A stretch of 64,000 bases of DNA from Bimastos eiseni (GCA_959347315.1 OY365807.1:37287645-37351644); one strand, 5' to 3'. Shown: positions 27,801-37,035, counted from the first letter of the stretch. The notes: generated from the sequence alone by a model not told the origin. Translations and numbers: made by a program.

Positions 27801-30800
27801 CATTTTATTGGAATTGTGTCCTATTTCAGGTGACCTGGATGCACATGAAGTCCTAAACAACTACGACTGTGCTCTGGTTGAGTTCGTCCGACACTGGAGA
27901 CAAGAAGTCTTTGACAGAGCTGGTGGCTCCAATGATATCTTGTTACCTGTAGGAATCATACAGGTACGCTCCTCTTATTTTATCTATCATCAGCCCACTG
28001 GCTGAATTTATTTACGATATTGCAATACATATTATTACGAAAAGTTCTGTAGAGCCGCTTCAAGATTTCTACTAAGTGCTCTAATCTACATGATGTTAAA
28101 GTCAATATTAAGCCGACCTAGGCCTCCTTCTCGCAGCTAACTCTGCTCTAAGCCAGTCTTATGCTGATATGTCTAGGCATACATGCGCTGTCTGGCATCC
28201 GATGCTGATCCCATGAGCCATGAGCCTAACGCTGGATATTCTTGGGGCATGAATGTCGGTGAACCACCTGCGTCTGAACCCATCCAATGCCCAATCCATC
28301 TGGCTAGGCACGCGCCAACAGCTCGCAAAACTCAATCTTGCAGCCCTTGCCTCTGAGTTCCTGCAGTTTACATTCTCTGCAACTGTACGCGATCTAGGTG
28401 TCATCCTAGACCAGGAACTCACATTCACAGCACACATTCATCAGCTCTGTCACAGCTGTTACTATCAGCTAATCCAGCTGAGAGTTGTCTCCCGCTCTAT
28501 TGCCATCAACGCGACCACTACTCTGATCCATTCTTTTATTGTCACTCGTCTTGACTGTTGTTGTTGAGTGCTCTACGCTGGCCTCCTGGCTGGGCGGTTA
28601 GAGTGCTTGGAGCGGGTCCTGCGCACTGCCGCGCACCTCAGTGGCGGTATCCCAAAGTTCGATCATGTTACTGATTATATGCTGGGTGTCCTCCATTGGC
28701 TACCTATCCAACAGGAGATTGTGTACTGCATTTCTGCTTTGGTGTGGTGGTGCCTTTTAGGTGCCGCACCCACTTATTTACAAGAGCTCTGTTGCTCTAC
28801 CATGGGCATGCAGGGATGACGTGCTCTCCGCTCTTCTATGCAGCTTGAACTCCTTGTTCCCCACGCACAAACTACTATTAGACAGCATCGCGCTTTCTCT
28901 GTTGTTGGCCCAATCGCATGGAATGGGCTACCATTATCGTTGTGTCTTATGCCTAGGGTTCATTCAGATGCATTTTGCAGTAGCCTTAAGACGTTTCTTT
29001 TCAGCCGGGGTTGAGTCGGGAGCGCTCCTGAGTAGTAACCTTGAAGGGTTGCTATATAAATTTTTGCAATGAATGAATGAATGAATCAAACAGTCAGTCG
29101 AAAATGAACGCAGCTTGAACAACTGATTACTAAAAGAGTCCCTAATGACTAGGTGCCACACACACATAGAGCCCAGCTAACAGATTCTCATCCAAACCTG
29201 ATGGTTGTCATGTTATTCAAAGTTCCTGTCCCATAGCATCAATGAAGAGGAGCGATGACAGGCGATGAGGAGGTAGCACATGAACCTCGATACCACGGCA
29301 GTTCCTCACAGATGGCAGCTAAATAGCACCATATTTAGCAGCTGATAAATGGTCGAATAGTCTCATCTATGTAGAACGATGAGTGCCCTATTCGAAGACT
29401 TTTAGGCCTTTGTTGTAACAACATGAAACCCCTTCAGTGGACGAAACCATCTTGTCAGTCAGTTTCGAGCTCAGGTAAATGTCCAAAAATCATTCAAAAG
29501 CCTCATAAACAGCAGCGAAAGAGACGAATATCTCCGTGGACGCACACTAGACCAAATAAAAAATGTTGAAAATAAAAAAAGAAGCTTTGTTCGACAAACC
29601 AAGTGATCAAAATTGACAAGCACAGAAAAACAAGGTGCCATCTTGGCCGATCACATGATTTTTAATAATAATAGCATAGGGGTTATGGCAAGATACAGAT
29701 AGTAGCCTTTCACTTACTGGTCGCATCCATTTAAAAGCAATCTGCTGCAAACTGTATAGTTATAAGACAATTATCAGTCTCATTTATCATTTGTAGCAAG
29801 CTTTAAAGTATTTTCTTGAACATGAAATGAATTTGAATGATAATGCAGTATTATAAGTTTTATAATTCAAATTTTGTAACTCTTTATGGCATGATTGATG
29901 AAAATAGAAGAGCTTTTGACTTTGTGGCACATATTTGATGTGTATGAATGATGATGTGTTTCAACTGCTGCAGCTTACTGCCAAATCTGTGTCCAGTCCA
30001 TATACATACGGTTATAGCGACATCCGGTGGAAACAGACGGCTAACTACGGCTATTTGCCAAATGATCAAATGCCAGCAACTTTTCTGGCTGTTACAATTG
30101 ATTTGCCTGAGCCAATTTCCAATCACACAAGGTCAGCTAACGGTTTTAACATTTGCACCTTGTCTGTGATTGATTAACATCCATAACCATTACCAGCTTA
30201 TTACCATGATGATGATCATGGCAACTGGACTGTAAACAATTGATTCATATGGTTAGCAGTTGCTTTGATAGGCAGTAGGATGTAAGTGTTGCTGATGTAA
30301 ATATGTAATCCATGTTGCCAACTGTGATCTGTTGTGAATCTGATATATGTGTATTGTTTGGAGAATAACTGGAATGGTAATCACAGGTTTAGCAGCACCT
30401 ATTTGGCAGGAGCCAATCAAGTACTCACGGATAGAATGCTCGGAAAGTGAAAGTCTAAGCTGTTTGTGTTACTCGCAAGTTGTTAAGCAGCGTATTCCAT
30501 AATGATCATGGCAACTGTGCTGTACAGATGAATCAGTGGTCACCATATGCAGCAGAATGAGGTCACTGTGACAATGTTTCCTCTAATGCTTTGGAGATCG
30601 TGTGTTCCAAAAAAGTTTTTTTTGGGCAGCATTTTATAAACGGTTCTCACTTTTGTGTGCAGGTTCGACCTGAATGCAGTGATAGTTAAATTAAGATCAT
30701 TTCTAAAAGTCTATGGTGATAATTTCTGAAAGCCTAAGAAAAGTTCCTTGTCTAAAGATAAATAAGGGGACATATCAGCGAAGGAACCAAAGTTTCTGCC

Positions 30801-32525
30801 GGCTAGGAGACTCGATTTATGTAGTTTCATGAAAAGAATCCTGACTCGTCATTTTGCACACAACACACTAAATTCTTGTGTGCACTGGCTCCACAGCTTA
30901 GAGGGAACATTGACTGTGACTAGTGATGAATGAGACCCAGGGCTTGAAGTGGGATGGTATGAAACAGTATGCCATACTGGCAACTCTCCTGACTGACTTC
31001 CAAGCATACTGGGAGGAGAGAGGAATGATTCGTTTTTCAATGCTGGCACGTCTTTTTTCCCACTTCAAGCCCTGATGAGACAAAGATGCTTTACTCCTCC
31101 AGATAAGGTGGCGATAGCGGCAGATTAGTGCATCAATACCAAGATCTTAAATTCAGTGCATCTTTCTATAGGTGATGGCAGCAGGATGGTGACAGTTCCT
31201 TTGTTGAAACTTTGTTGTATTTAATGATACGATGTATATTTCAGTTTGCACACTGGACATAAGCGTGACATTGTGAACCGACTAGTGCATGGCGCTCTAT
31301 CAGTGGGCTACAAAACAGGCCACGTTCGCGTAGAGCCATTCCCGGATAGGTATTCTGCTTCGAAAGGCTCGCTCACTTTGACATTTAAGCCACCGAGAAT
31401 AACCGTTCGTAACATCAATGGATTTGAGGTCAGTATTCTTATGTTATGTAAAAATTGTTTTTTCTGAATATCAGATTATGTGTGTGATTAACTTTCTAAT
31501 GCTGTTATCATTTATTCATATCATTTTAAGAATTTGCCTGTTGGTTTAAAAGTGTGCACTATCATAATTCCTTGTCGTTTAGTATGACAACATGGATAAA
31601 GGACTTTTCAATTCAATAAATGCTCGCCTATATGGAGGCAGTACAAATGATAGACTCATTGGATGAGGGAAAGTTTAAGACACAACGACGGTTTGTTTTC
31701 TGCATTCGTTGAAATGAGCGCTGCTTCCTCATCGATCCTTGCTTATAAATTTCGAGACACCGATAGAACGAATGGCGTAAACAACGTGAACTTTCTGAAG
31801 TCACTCCCTGGTAATCGATCGCATGATCGAAATTCGAAAGTCTTATTGGAGAGTATATAGGTTATGCATGTGCAGTGAAAAGTTCAAGGTCACGCATGCC
31901 ATCGCAATTCGTGTTTATATTTAAAAGTTTGGGACAAAATGGCAGTTCATTTTCTACATTTTTGTTAAAATGATCGCTGTAAATGATTGGAAGGGGTAAG
32001 ATTTTAGGATCGTCAACCCTCCCATGTTCTTTCTTGGGTGCAGAGAAGTATTTGTGCAAAATTTGGGAGCATTTGGTCGACTGGATCCAAAGTTTTTGTG
32101 GAAGATACATAGGCACTTTTTGCTCTTCATGTTCAACTTCAAGTTGTAGGTATTTGTGATGTAAGGAGTTGTCATTATTTCTGTAAAACTTATTCCTTTA
32201 TTTTAAATTGTATTTTTTGTAGATCTGTTGCTCCAAAAATCGTACAGAGTACTGTCCCATTCGAAACAGTGACTTTGAAAATAAGCAAGAGTGGTTGTCT
32301 GCTCCAATCGTTGACACCAACTCAACATCGATTACCCTGACTTCCGCAGCCTGCTATGACCACATCGTAGCTGTACGATATGCATGGCGTGAGGCTCCAT
32401 GTTTGGTCAAGAACTGTGCCATCTATGGGGCTGACCAAAGCCCAATGTCACCGTACATTCGTTTTAATCTGACTGATGACGGGGTCACACACCTCTTGGG
32501 AAAAGACCAAGTTCGTATTCTCTAG
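9284..32525 (+). CDS. SIAE: SIAE-like membrane-anchored sialate O-acetylesterase homologue, probable pseudoenzyme (10 exons)
   Basis: Ten exons (9284-9818, 18133-18324, 20347-20519, 23443-23578, 24197-24395, 24790-24863, 27830-27963, 29974-30131, 31245-31428, 32223-32525) sum to 2088 nt, or 695 residues, with all phases agreeing and no internal stop. Residues 1-152 form an acidic, Ser-rich tail. Residues 153-174 are one hydrophobic helix preceded by RKK, which suggests type II topology with the C-terminal domain lumenal or extracellular. Residues 180-695 align end to end with animal SIAE, which removes O-acetyl groups from sialic acids: FASYYGDHMVLQ, VLFGDIWVC, ICWLFGKQL, IRWKQTANYGYLPN and IVAVRYAWREAPC are recognisable. 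The catalytic blocks are lost: GQSN reads VEQNK (289-293, Asn at the serine position), WGGT reads TYSD, and GESN reads GDLD. A His is kept at 536. Usual SIAE length is about 520 residues with a signal peptide. The homology is secure; lack of activity and the topology are inferences. The symbol marks family membership, not proven orthology. Confidence 0.9.
10315..10640 (-). mobile_element. LINE reverse-transcriptase C-terminal relic
   Basis: The minus-strand translation reads RRSRGDLTEA*KIITRKEVV then HRYKLFKKPKV and KFFSRRVVDLWNGLDDSTIS. This is the typical end of a non-LTR retrotransposon RT (RGDLIE..KI.TGKE, R..FFS.RVV..WN.L). It is 5'-truncated and has at least one stop. It lies in SIAE-like intron 1. 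Confidence 0.8.
12010..12500 (-). mobile_element. LINE RT 3'-terminal relic (endonuclease-RT type)
   Basis: The minus translation has an LLYGAECW-like thumb, then ATSRRRQQKTWIDNISEDLR and DRTIFQRC. This matches the (G.RRRG.QRKTW.DN..EDL....LAKDR..WR) tail of animal LINE reverse transcriptases. It is frameshifted and lies in SIAE-like intron 1. Confidence 0.75.
17395..17612 (+). mobile_element. tRNA-derived SINE, copy 1
   Basis: The head is tRNA-like: A-box region TGGCCGATTGGTTAGAGCGG and B box GGGTTCGACCCTC. The body has CACAATTGCTCTGCA and GTGTGCACTTCTGAGC, and it ends GGAAGAAGGGCGACATCAAA. Other copies occur at 21075, 46965(-) and 52775, with an older one at 20812(-). Confidence 0.9.
18133..18324 (+). 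CDS. SIAE: SIAE-like exon 2: N-terminal beta domain
   Basis: The acceptor TTTATTTCAG and the phase-1 junction join directly to exon 1 and give GETVYDFHFASYYGDHMVLQ, the conserved opening of SIAE proteins. The donor ACCA|GTATGC leaves phase 1. Confidence 0.9.
18959..19687. mobile_element. TIR-bounded element containing a 0.6-kb TGTA/CATA microsatellite
   Basis: The left end is GGACATTACCCCCC followed by two further GGACATTACCCC motifs. The right end is the inverse (GGACATAACCCCCCCC, then GGATATTACC and GGACATCAC in reverse complement). Between them, 19020-19620 is compound TGTA/TATG/CATG. No clear target-site duplication is visible. It lies in SIAE-like intron 2. Confidence 0.7.
19748..20292 (-). 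mobile_element. LINE RT fragment (CR1/Rex-like), one stop in ~180 codons
   Basis: The minus translation reads IATSIVHSKLDYCNSLFHNI, then VLKSLHWLKVPQCILYKIVP. This is the classic RT thumb of CR1-group LINEs. It has only one stop over the first ~85 codons, so it is fairly young. It lies in SIAE-like intron 2. Confidence 0.85.
20347..20519 (+). CDS. SIAE: SIAE-like exon 3: carries the altered nucleophile block
   Basis: The acceptor is TTTGTTCAG and the donor AAG|GTATGC (phase 0). The translation contains LQDVLFGDIWVCVEQNKIHL. Active SIAE has a GQSN block directly after the conserved WLC; here the codons read GTT GAA CAG AAC AAG, so the nucleophile position is Asn292. Confidence 0.9.
20812..20995 (-). 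mobile_element. Old, diverged copy of the tRNA-derived SINE
   Basis: GCCCTTCTTCCACACTTC AGAAGTGCACATGC and GTCTTGAACCC are the diverged complement of the SINE seen at 17395. The B box is altered. Confidence 0.65.
21075..21310 (+). mobile_element. tRNA-derived SINE, copy 2
   Basis: The head is CAGTGGCTGATTGGTTAAAG, the B box GGGTTCGACCCTC, and the tail GGAAGAAGGGCGATATCAAA. It lies in SIAE-like intron 3. Confidence 0.9.
21655..21775 (+). mobile_element. LINE 3'-end fragment (same family as 28150 and 48750)
   Basis: GGTTGGAGCTGGGAGCACTTC...CTTGAAGGGCTGCTGTATAAATA matches the conserved 3' end (GAGTAG.. CTTGAAGGG..GCTATATAAA) of the longer copies, followed by an AATAAATGGATGAA tail. Confidence 0.75.
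21945..22442 (-). mobile_element. LINE RT C-terminal fragment (CR1/L2-like)
   Basis: The minus translation reads ELHWLPLNARIQLKILILIF, then LALKYLAGV and LLVPRTRTAMAQPQSFASIG. It ends with AAGCGCTTTAGAAATGCTC and a CAATA-rich tail. The open frame is about 150 codons. Confidence 0.82.
22734..22869. mobile_element. Diverged copy of the 137-bp hAT MITE at 30938
   Basis: GGTATGAAACGGTATGCCAT and CTCTCCTGGCCGACTGCAAGCATACCGG match the interior of 30938-31074, and CTACTTCACACCCTG matches its right terminus. The target-site duplication is no longer clear. Confidence 0.75.
23020..23090 (-). mobile_element. LINE/SINE 3' tail fragment
   Basis: In minus orientation, AAGGCACGATATAAGTGTTAG is followed by TTGTATTGTATTGTATG, a typical CR1-group 3' end with a pentanucleotide tail. 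Confidence 0.45.
23443..23578 (+). CDS. SIAE: SIAE-like exon 4
   Basis: The acceptor is CATTCTTTTCAG and the donor CCAA|GTAAGT (phase 1). It encodes residues 301-345, including YQDIRIFSLFPAKS, which matches the RILSVSP strand that follows the GQSN helix in SIAE. Confidence 0.87.
24197..24395 (+). CDS. SIAE: SIAE-like exon 5: degenerate WGGT block
   Basis: The acceptor is GGTTGACAG and the donor GACAG|GTCAGC (phase 2). FPGICWLFGKQLHEQLQHPI is strongly SIAE-like. The following SSWGGTPIEAW-type block reads VSVTYSDSVMEEW, so the Gly-Gly of the oxyanion region is missing. Confidence 0.9.
24790..24863 (+). CDS. SIAE: SIAE-like exon 6 (74-nt microexon)
   Basis: The acceptor is TTTTGATCCAG and the donor CAAG|GTATGA (phase 1). 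It encodes SSRIWNGMILPMLDMQ followed by VFGLIWHQ, matching the VLWNAMIHPL...GVVWYQG segment of SIAE. Confidence 0.87.
25440..26580 (+). mobile_element. Decayed LINE reverse transcriptase, interrupted by a hAT MITE
   Basis: The translation near 26340-26570 reads VAFDLLYIETIRCLLQNVGL, then SSKIVSHMCALYTNTLSCV and LKVRVTM. This corresponds to the (KAFDSV.RE.LW..L...G.P.KIV..I..LY....C.V) RT core. The upstream part has DKQHWVKEK-like residues. It has many stops and lies in SIAE-like intron 6. Confidence 0.7.
25700..25976. mobile_element. hAT MITE (277 bp) with perfect 8-bp TSD, nested in a LINE
   Basis: The left end is CAGCGGTTTTCAACC; the right end is the inverse of CAGCAGTTTCCAACC. ATCTATCA flanks both sides (25692-25699 and 25977-25984). 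CAG.GGTTTTCAACC ends are typical of Charlie-like hAT elements. Confidence 0.93.
27001..27829. other. 3' part of SIAE-like intron 6
   Basis: AT-rich sequence with no recognised element or gene. Confidence 0.6.
27830..27963 (+). CDS. SIAE: SIAE-like exon 7: degenerate GESN block
   Basis: The acceptor is CTATTTCAG and the donor ATACAG|GTACGC (phase 0). The translation opens GDLDAHEVLNNYDCALVEFV where active enzymes read GESN, and continues to LPVGIIQ, equivalent to the PFGLVQL strand. Confidence 0.9.
28150..29085 (+). mobile_element. L2/CR1-type LINE 3' portion with ATGA tail
   Basis: The translation includes NHLRLNPSNAQSIWLGTRQQ, FSATVRDLGVILDQELTF and YMLGVLHWLPIQQEIVY. The 3' end CTTGAAGGGTTGCTATATAAA is followed by (AATG)n. 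The catalytic YADD box reads YADM at 28160-28171, and one stop lies near 28566. It lies in SIAE-like intron 7. Confidence 0.9.
29974..30131 (+). CDS. SIAE: SIAE-like exon 8
   Basis: The acceptor is TCAACTGCTGCAG and the donor ACAAG|GTCAGC (phase 2). It encodes YSDIRWKQTANYGYLPNDQM and FLAVTIDL, one of the best-conserved SIAE stretches. Confidence 0.92.
30938..31074. mobile_element. hAT MITE (137 bp), 17-bp perfect TIR, 7/8 TSD
   Basis: CAGGGCTTGAAGTGGGA at the left equals the complement of the right end exactly. The flanks are ATGAGACC and ATGAGACA. The interior resembles 22734-22869. It lies in SIAE-like intron 8. Confidence 0.9.
31245..31428 (+). CDS. SIAE: SIAE-like exon 9: conserved histidine region
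   Basis: The acceptor is GTATATTTCAG and the donor TTTGAG|GTCAGT (phase 0). The junction gives SLHTGHKRDIVNRL where SIAE has SIHPRDKQ...YRL, so the His is present (residue 536) but the Pro after it is lost. Confidence 0.9.
32223..32525 (+). CDS. SIAE: SIAE-like exon 10 (terminal, TAG stop)
   Basis: The acceptor is TATTTTTTGTAG. It encodes the Cys-rich C-terminal beta domain: ICCSKN, ITLTSAACYDHIVAVRYAW and APCLVKNCAIY match the SIAE C-terminus, followed by a tail of about 35 residues and TAG at 32523. I see no clear AATAAA close downstream. Confidence 0.92.
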   Translation: MCCSKNRTEYCPIRNSDFENKQEWLSAPIVDTNSTSITLTSAACYDHIVAVRYAWREAPCLVKNCAIYGADQSPMSPYIRFNLTDDGVTHLLGKDQVRIL

Positions 32526-33371
32526 CAGGTGGTATCGTACACAAGCATGCAGCACACTTGGTTTAGCTTGTTTGCTGGTAATGCTGTCTGTTCCAAAGAC
32601 CTATCAGTGGTAGGTATGATGCATAACAAAAGTCAGGCCAGATCATCATATTCGTCTTTGTCACAATGGCTGTGATTGCACCAATGAGCTTATTTTGAAA
32701 TTGACTTGGGACATCTCGTGAGCATGTCGCTGCCATGTATGAAAGTGCCTGTGCAGCCTTAGGCCAAAGGATAAGTCTTGGTGTGTCTGGGAATGTCTCC
32801 TCTTGTCATCATGTCGTGCGGAGTATGTACATTGCTGCGTTGTCAAGCAGGACCTATTTATTATACATAAATGCAGATATGTAATTAACACTCAAACACA
32901 CACACATACACACAGTATGTAGTATGTACTTGCCTTTCATTAAATGTTCTGCTAGACTTGTCTTACTGACGAGCAGACAATGAAAAAGTCAGTCATCAGA
33001 GAATCTTGAACGTTTTCGCATATGCTCTGTTCATTTTTTTTTACATCAGCCAAAAAGGTAGCTAAATTATGACATTAGGATCTTATTGTGATTGTGGGTG
33101 GATCCTAGGGTAGGCCTGCTTCTGCAGAGATGCTAACATTTATAAATTCTTATCGTAGAAAATGTAACGTGTAATTTGTCTTGCTCTGTTTTGTGTGTAT
33201 CTGTCATTCCAGGCTTTCCAGTTATAGTGCTAGCAAAGTACAAACATCTCATGCCCTGAGTTTGAGTTACTGACAAGTAGATGGCCTCTGAGCAATGTTG
33301 TTGTGCAGTCGGCCTTTAGGCAAAAGCAATCAGGGTCTCGTTTCTGATCACAGCTGTGTTCAGAATGTCCA

Positions 33372-33500
33372 GTTTATAGCCGTCTGAGTGGACTACCCTT
33401 CAGACAACCCATATGACTTAACACACGTGAATAGGCTGGTGCCATGCGCTTGGCTTTTTAATGGCGCTGTAGAAGTTTGGAGATTATGATTACGAGTTTG
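33372..33500 (-). repeat. Dispersed ~130-bp repeat, copy B
   Basis: The minus strand reads AATCTCCAAACTTCTACAGC, then AAGCGCATGGCACCAGC, GGTTGTCTGAAGGGTAGTCC. Confidence 0.65.
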
Positions 33501-35329
33501 TCTTAGTTGCCTGTTGTTCTCTGTGAATAGTTTTCTAAGAAGTGGCCTCAAATCAAGGTCATATCTGTATGTAGGCCTAACTTGATTTACCTGCATTGTC
33601 ATTTGAAATGATCTATCAAAGTCAGATGCATGTCGCAAAATACAATTTTGACAAAACGGCCCAAAAACTACAAGCAGCTCGGATCAAAAATGTGTGTTTT
33701 GAGCAACGCTTTTTTCTAGAAACATGTGCCAGAACACATTGTATTGTCAAAAGAAAATAGGATAAAATTAACCACCAAGTAAAATATATTTTATAGGACA
33801 CAATGTTCACAGTCTAGATTACACAATTATCTATAAATTTTATAGTGTAAAAAATTTAAATTGTACAGTTTTATGTCATACTCCAGAGTTTTTGCACAAC
33901 TACTATTTTTATTTTTAGTAATTGAAAAAAGGTGCCGGAATGCCATTCTGGAGCATTACGCCAGAAAAAAGCACTGGTTTTGAGTTTAAATCAAATTCGA
34001 GTAACAAAGTTATTGCTTAATCGTAAAATATTAATTGGATAATGATATTTTGCATTTTAATCTACTAATATCACATTGTAGATGATCGTGATGAAAGTAA
34101 AATGAAAATCAACCAATTTATTGCAAATATATTGCCTACTACGACCATTCAGCGAATCGATTTAGCTTATTGTGCATGTATAGAAAGCTCAAGATGTTTA
34201 TTTTTAGATTAACTAGCATTTTAACCTTATATTTCCAAAACAAAGCAATAATAGCAGTAATCCCAAGAACCCGACATAAACATAACCAAAATCTAACGAA
34301 ATGCAAATGTCTGATTGGATAATATTTAGGCTATGCATGCATAGTTCAAAGTTACACATGCAATCAGCCATTGGTGTTTTTATTTTAAATCATTTTAATT
34401 TAACTTTAAACTTATCGAGAAATAGTTTAAAAAGACAAGTAACATGTCAATTTCAGAAGATCATAAGAAGCTTGAGAAATCAAATTTGTCATCTACATGT
34501 TCTGCGGAAGAATAGAAGAGTTAATCGAAGATTATTCCTTCTCTGCCAAAGACCTATCCATGACCCGATCAAATTGAGAGTGATGGCAATGATACGGATG
34601 AAGGGACAGACGAGTGTGGAGAAACTCAAAGTGATGATGCTGACTTTGGCATGTGGGCTGCTCGAATATAAAATTTGACCGAAGAGGAGATGCCAGAAAT
34701 GACCATTGACACTCATCAATGCCGCCTAGATGAGGCTTCTGACATGTTAATATTAGTCTCCAAGGATTATATAATTGTCAGTTGGATTATGCCATTGCTA
34801 ATTATACTGAATTTGTATTTAATTATGAATTATTATTGCAACGATGACTTTCTTTGCAGAATGAAAATCTAATGATGAAGTCTGGTTTGAAATTAGCATT
34901 TTTAGATTTATTATTCTGTGGGTTTTATAAAAAGCAAATGCATTGAAATTTGCCAGGTAGATTGTGCATGCCAAAACAGTAGCTTTGTTATTACCATATG
35001 TTGTCAAGGACTTTCTAATGGGTACAATGACTGCGATTTTCTTGATTTTGGTATTCTCATGATACAACACTTCAAATTAGCATGTCGTAGATTCTACTAA
35101 AGATATCTCAAAATCTCAGTAATTTTGCACTGTCAGAAACATGATTTAAAATTATAAATTAAATGAAGCAATCTCATGTTCACAAAAAAATCTGACACTA
35201 GTCTGGTTTTGATATGGAACCTCACATTTGCATTGATCAGCCTCTTCTGGTGCCAAATGTTGGCCAAACTATGCTTCGCTTTGAAGCAGTGGCTGAATTT
35301 TATTATGTCGCATGAAAGTCTTTGCGCAG

Positions 35330-35420
35330 TTGTTTTCAAGCATTGTGCTGTAAGACACTGGCAAGACTGATGTCCAGCTAGTCTAATGTCCAAGATACCT
35401 GTGACTGGTATAAAGCTACA
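35330..35420 (+). repeat. Dispersed repeat, partial copy C
   Basis: TCAAGCATTGTGCTGTAAGA then CTGATGTCCAGCTAGT matches the distal part of the copy at 36143-36305. Confidence 0.6.
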
Positions 35421-36142
35421 GGACACACCCTAGTCACCAAATTGCAATGATGGGAATGGATTTGTGAATTGACAGAGCAAAGATGTTTATGTGTAATATA
35501 TGAATAACACATATACGATACCTGTCATAAGCATGCCATCATACTTAGGGTTAATTGAACAAAGTCTATGTATGTATGTGTTGTCCGCTTTGATTTGTGA
35601 TAGTCGTGATACCAATAAGAGACATAATCGAATGTTTAAACATGATTACATACTATGCTTTGCTGTACATTTTCCTAAGGATTTATTTCGCAAATATCAT
35701 TAGGAGATTACGTTTTATGCTGTCGTGAGGAAACACAAGATGACCAGTCTATCGAGTGTTGTCTTACAACATGCTATGCAGAGTCAGACAAATTCTTTAC
35801 AAACAAATGCAGAACAAGAAAAATGAACTGATGTGTGTCAAAAAGAAAACAGCTGACTTATGAATCACTCAAAGTCCATTGTCACAAACTCCTCCTCATA
35901 TTAACATGTTCTGCAATCTCTGCAGGATGGCATGCCAAATGAAGTTGATAAGTTAACAAACATTCCACTGGCACAAAGAAATCGCGTGCGTTAACCATAA
36001 ACGACTTACACATGCCTGACTATGTGTGATGAGCTTTTTAGGTTATAAATGGTCCCAGTTTCTTTCTGTCTTGCTTTCAGTTGTTTTAACTTGAGTGGCT
36101 GACTAACTTACAGTTGTTACTATACATTTTAGCAACCCCAAG

Positions 36143-36305
36143 TGATTATAAATGTAAATTCCAAACTTCTAAAGCACTACTTGAAAGTCAAATGCAAGGC
36201 ACCAGCTAATTCATGAGTGCTGTGGTTTTAAAGCATTGTGTCATGACACTGGCTAGCCTGATGTCCAGCTGATATCTTAGATATTGGTAACTAGTGTAAA
36301 ACTAA
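36143..36305 (+). repeat. Dispersed repeat, copy D
   Basis: ATTCCAAACTTCTAAAGCAC, then AAGGCACCAGCTAATTCATG, then CATTGTGTCATGACACTGGC and CTGATGTCCAGCTGAT. Confidence 0.65.
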
Positions 36306-36390
36306 CACACTAAGGCTATTTAGAAAGTTGGCAAATTCAATTTCCTTACATAAAAGTCAAGATGACTATGCCTGTGCATTTGCAGTGTAC

Positions 36391-36536
36391 AAACGAGACG
36401 TTAGTGGGTCTTTAATGTTTTCATTATTTAGGGGCCCTCTGAGATTTGGGGGCCTTAGGCGCGCGCCTAGGCCCCCCAAATCTCAGGGGACCTCCAAATA
36501 ATTAAAACATTAAATCCCACTAATGTCTCAAACGCC
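36391..36536. repeat. 146-bp imperfect palindrome centred on GGCGCGCGCC
   Basis: The perfect core is TAGGCGCGCGCCTA (36456-36469). The arms extend about 65 bp each: AAACGAGACGTTAGTGGGTC on the left matches the complement of AATCCCACTAATGTCTCAAA on the right, and CTGAGATTTGGGGG matches CCCCCAAATCTCAG. It would fold into a long GC-tipped hairpin. Confidence 0.9.
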
Positions 36537-37035
36537 CCCAAATGAATTTAAAAATTTCTTACAAAATAATATCTCAGCGGCCCCAAATGAATTAAAACAT
36601 TAAATACAAAATAACATCTCAGGGGCCCCCAAATTAATGAAAACGTTAAATACAAAATAACATAATATTATCATCAAGGGCCCCAAAATGAATGAAAACA
36701 TCAAATACAAATAAAATCTCAGGGGCCCCAAATGATTGAAAGCATTAAATAGAAAATAACATCTCAGGGAGCTCCCAAATAAATGAAAACATTAAACACA
36801 ATATAATAATATCTTAGAGGCCCCCAAATGAAAGAAAACATAAAATACAAAATAACATATCAGGAAGCCCCCAAATGAATTAAAGCATTTCATGCAAAAT
36901 AACATCTCAGGGAGTTCCCAAATTAATGAAAACCATAAATACAACATAACATCTCAGAGGGCTCAAAATCAATCAAATTAGCATCTCAGTGGTCCTTGAA
37001 TGAATGAAAACTTTCTTACAAAATAACATGTCTCA
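36481..37035. repeat. ~48-bp tandem repeat array, ~11 copies
   Basis: The unit is roughly GGGGCCCCCAAATGAATG, AAAACATTAAATACAAAATAAC, ATCTCA, with 10-20% divergence between copies. The first unit is also the right arm of the palindrome at 36391. Confidence 0.9.

Noticed and set aside
28253..28567. Coding exon of the SIAE-like gene in intron 7
   Set aside because: The translation is a LINE reverse transcriptase, and the exon 7 to exon 8 junction is already in phase without it.
33905..33975. Possible hAT terminus (complement begins CAGTGCTTTTTTCTGGCG)
   Set aside because: Only one end found and no target-site duplication; left unannotated.
34301..34678. 125-codon open frame in the spacer
   Set aside because: No family resemblance and AT-rich composition. 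The neighbourhood (about 34310-34400) resembles 31855-31925, hinting at an unclassified repeat, but not enough to annotate.
36481..37035. Regularly spaced repeats resembling a CRISPR array
   Set aside because: The units are contiguous and similarly diverged along their whole length, with no unique spacers, and the genome is animal.
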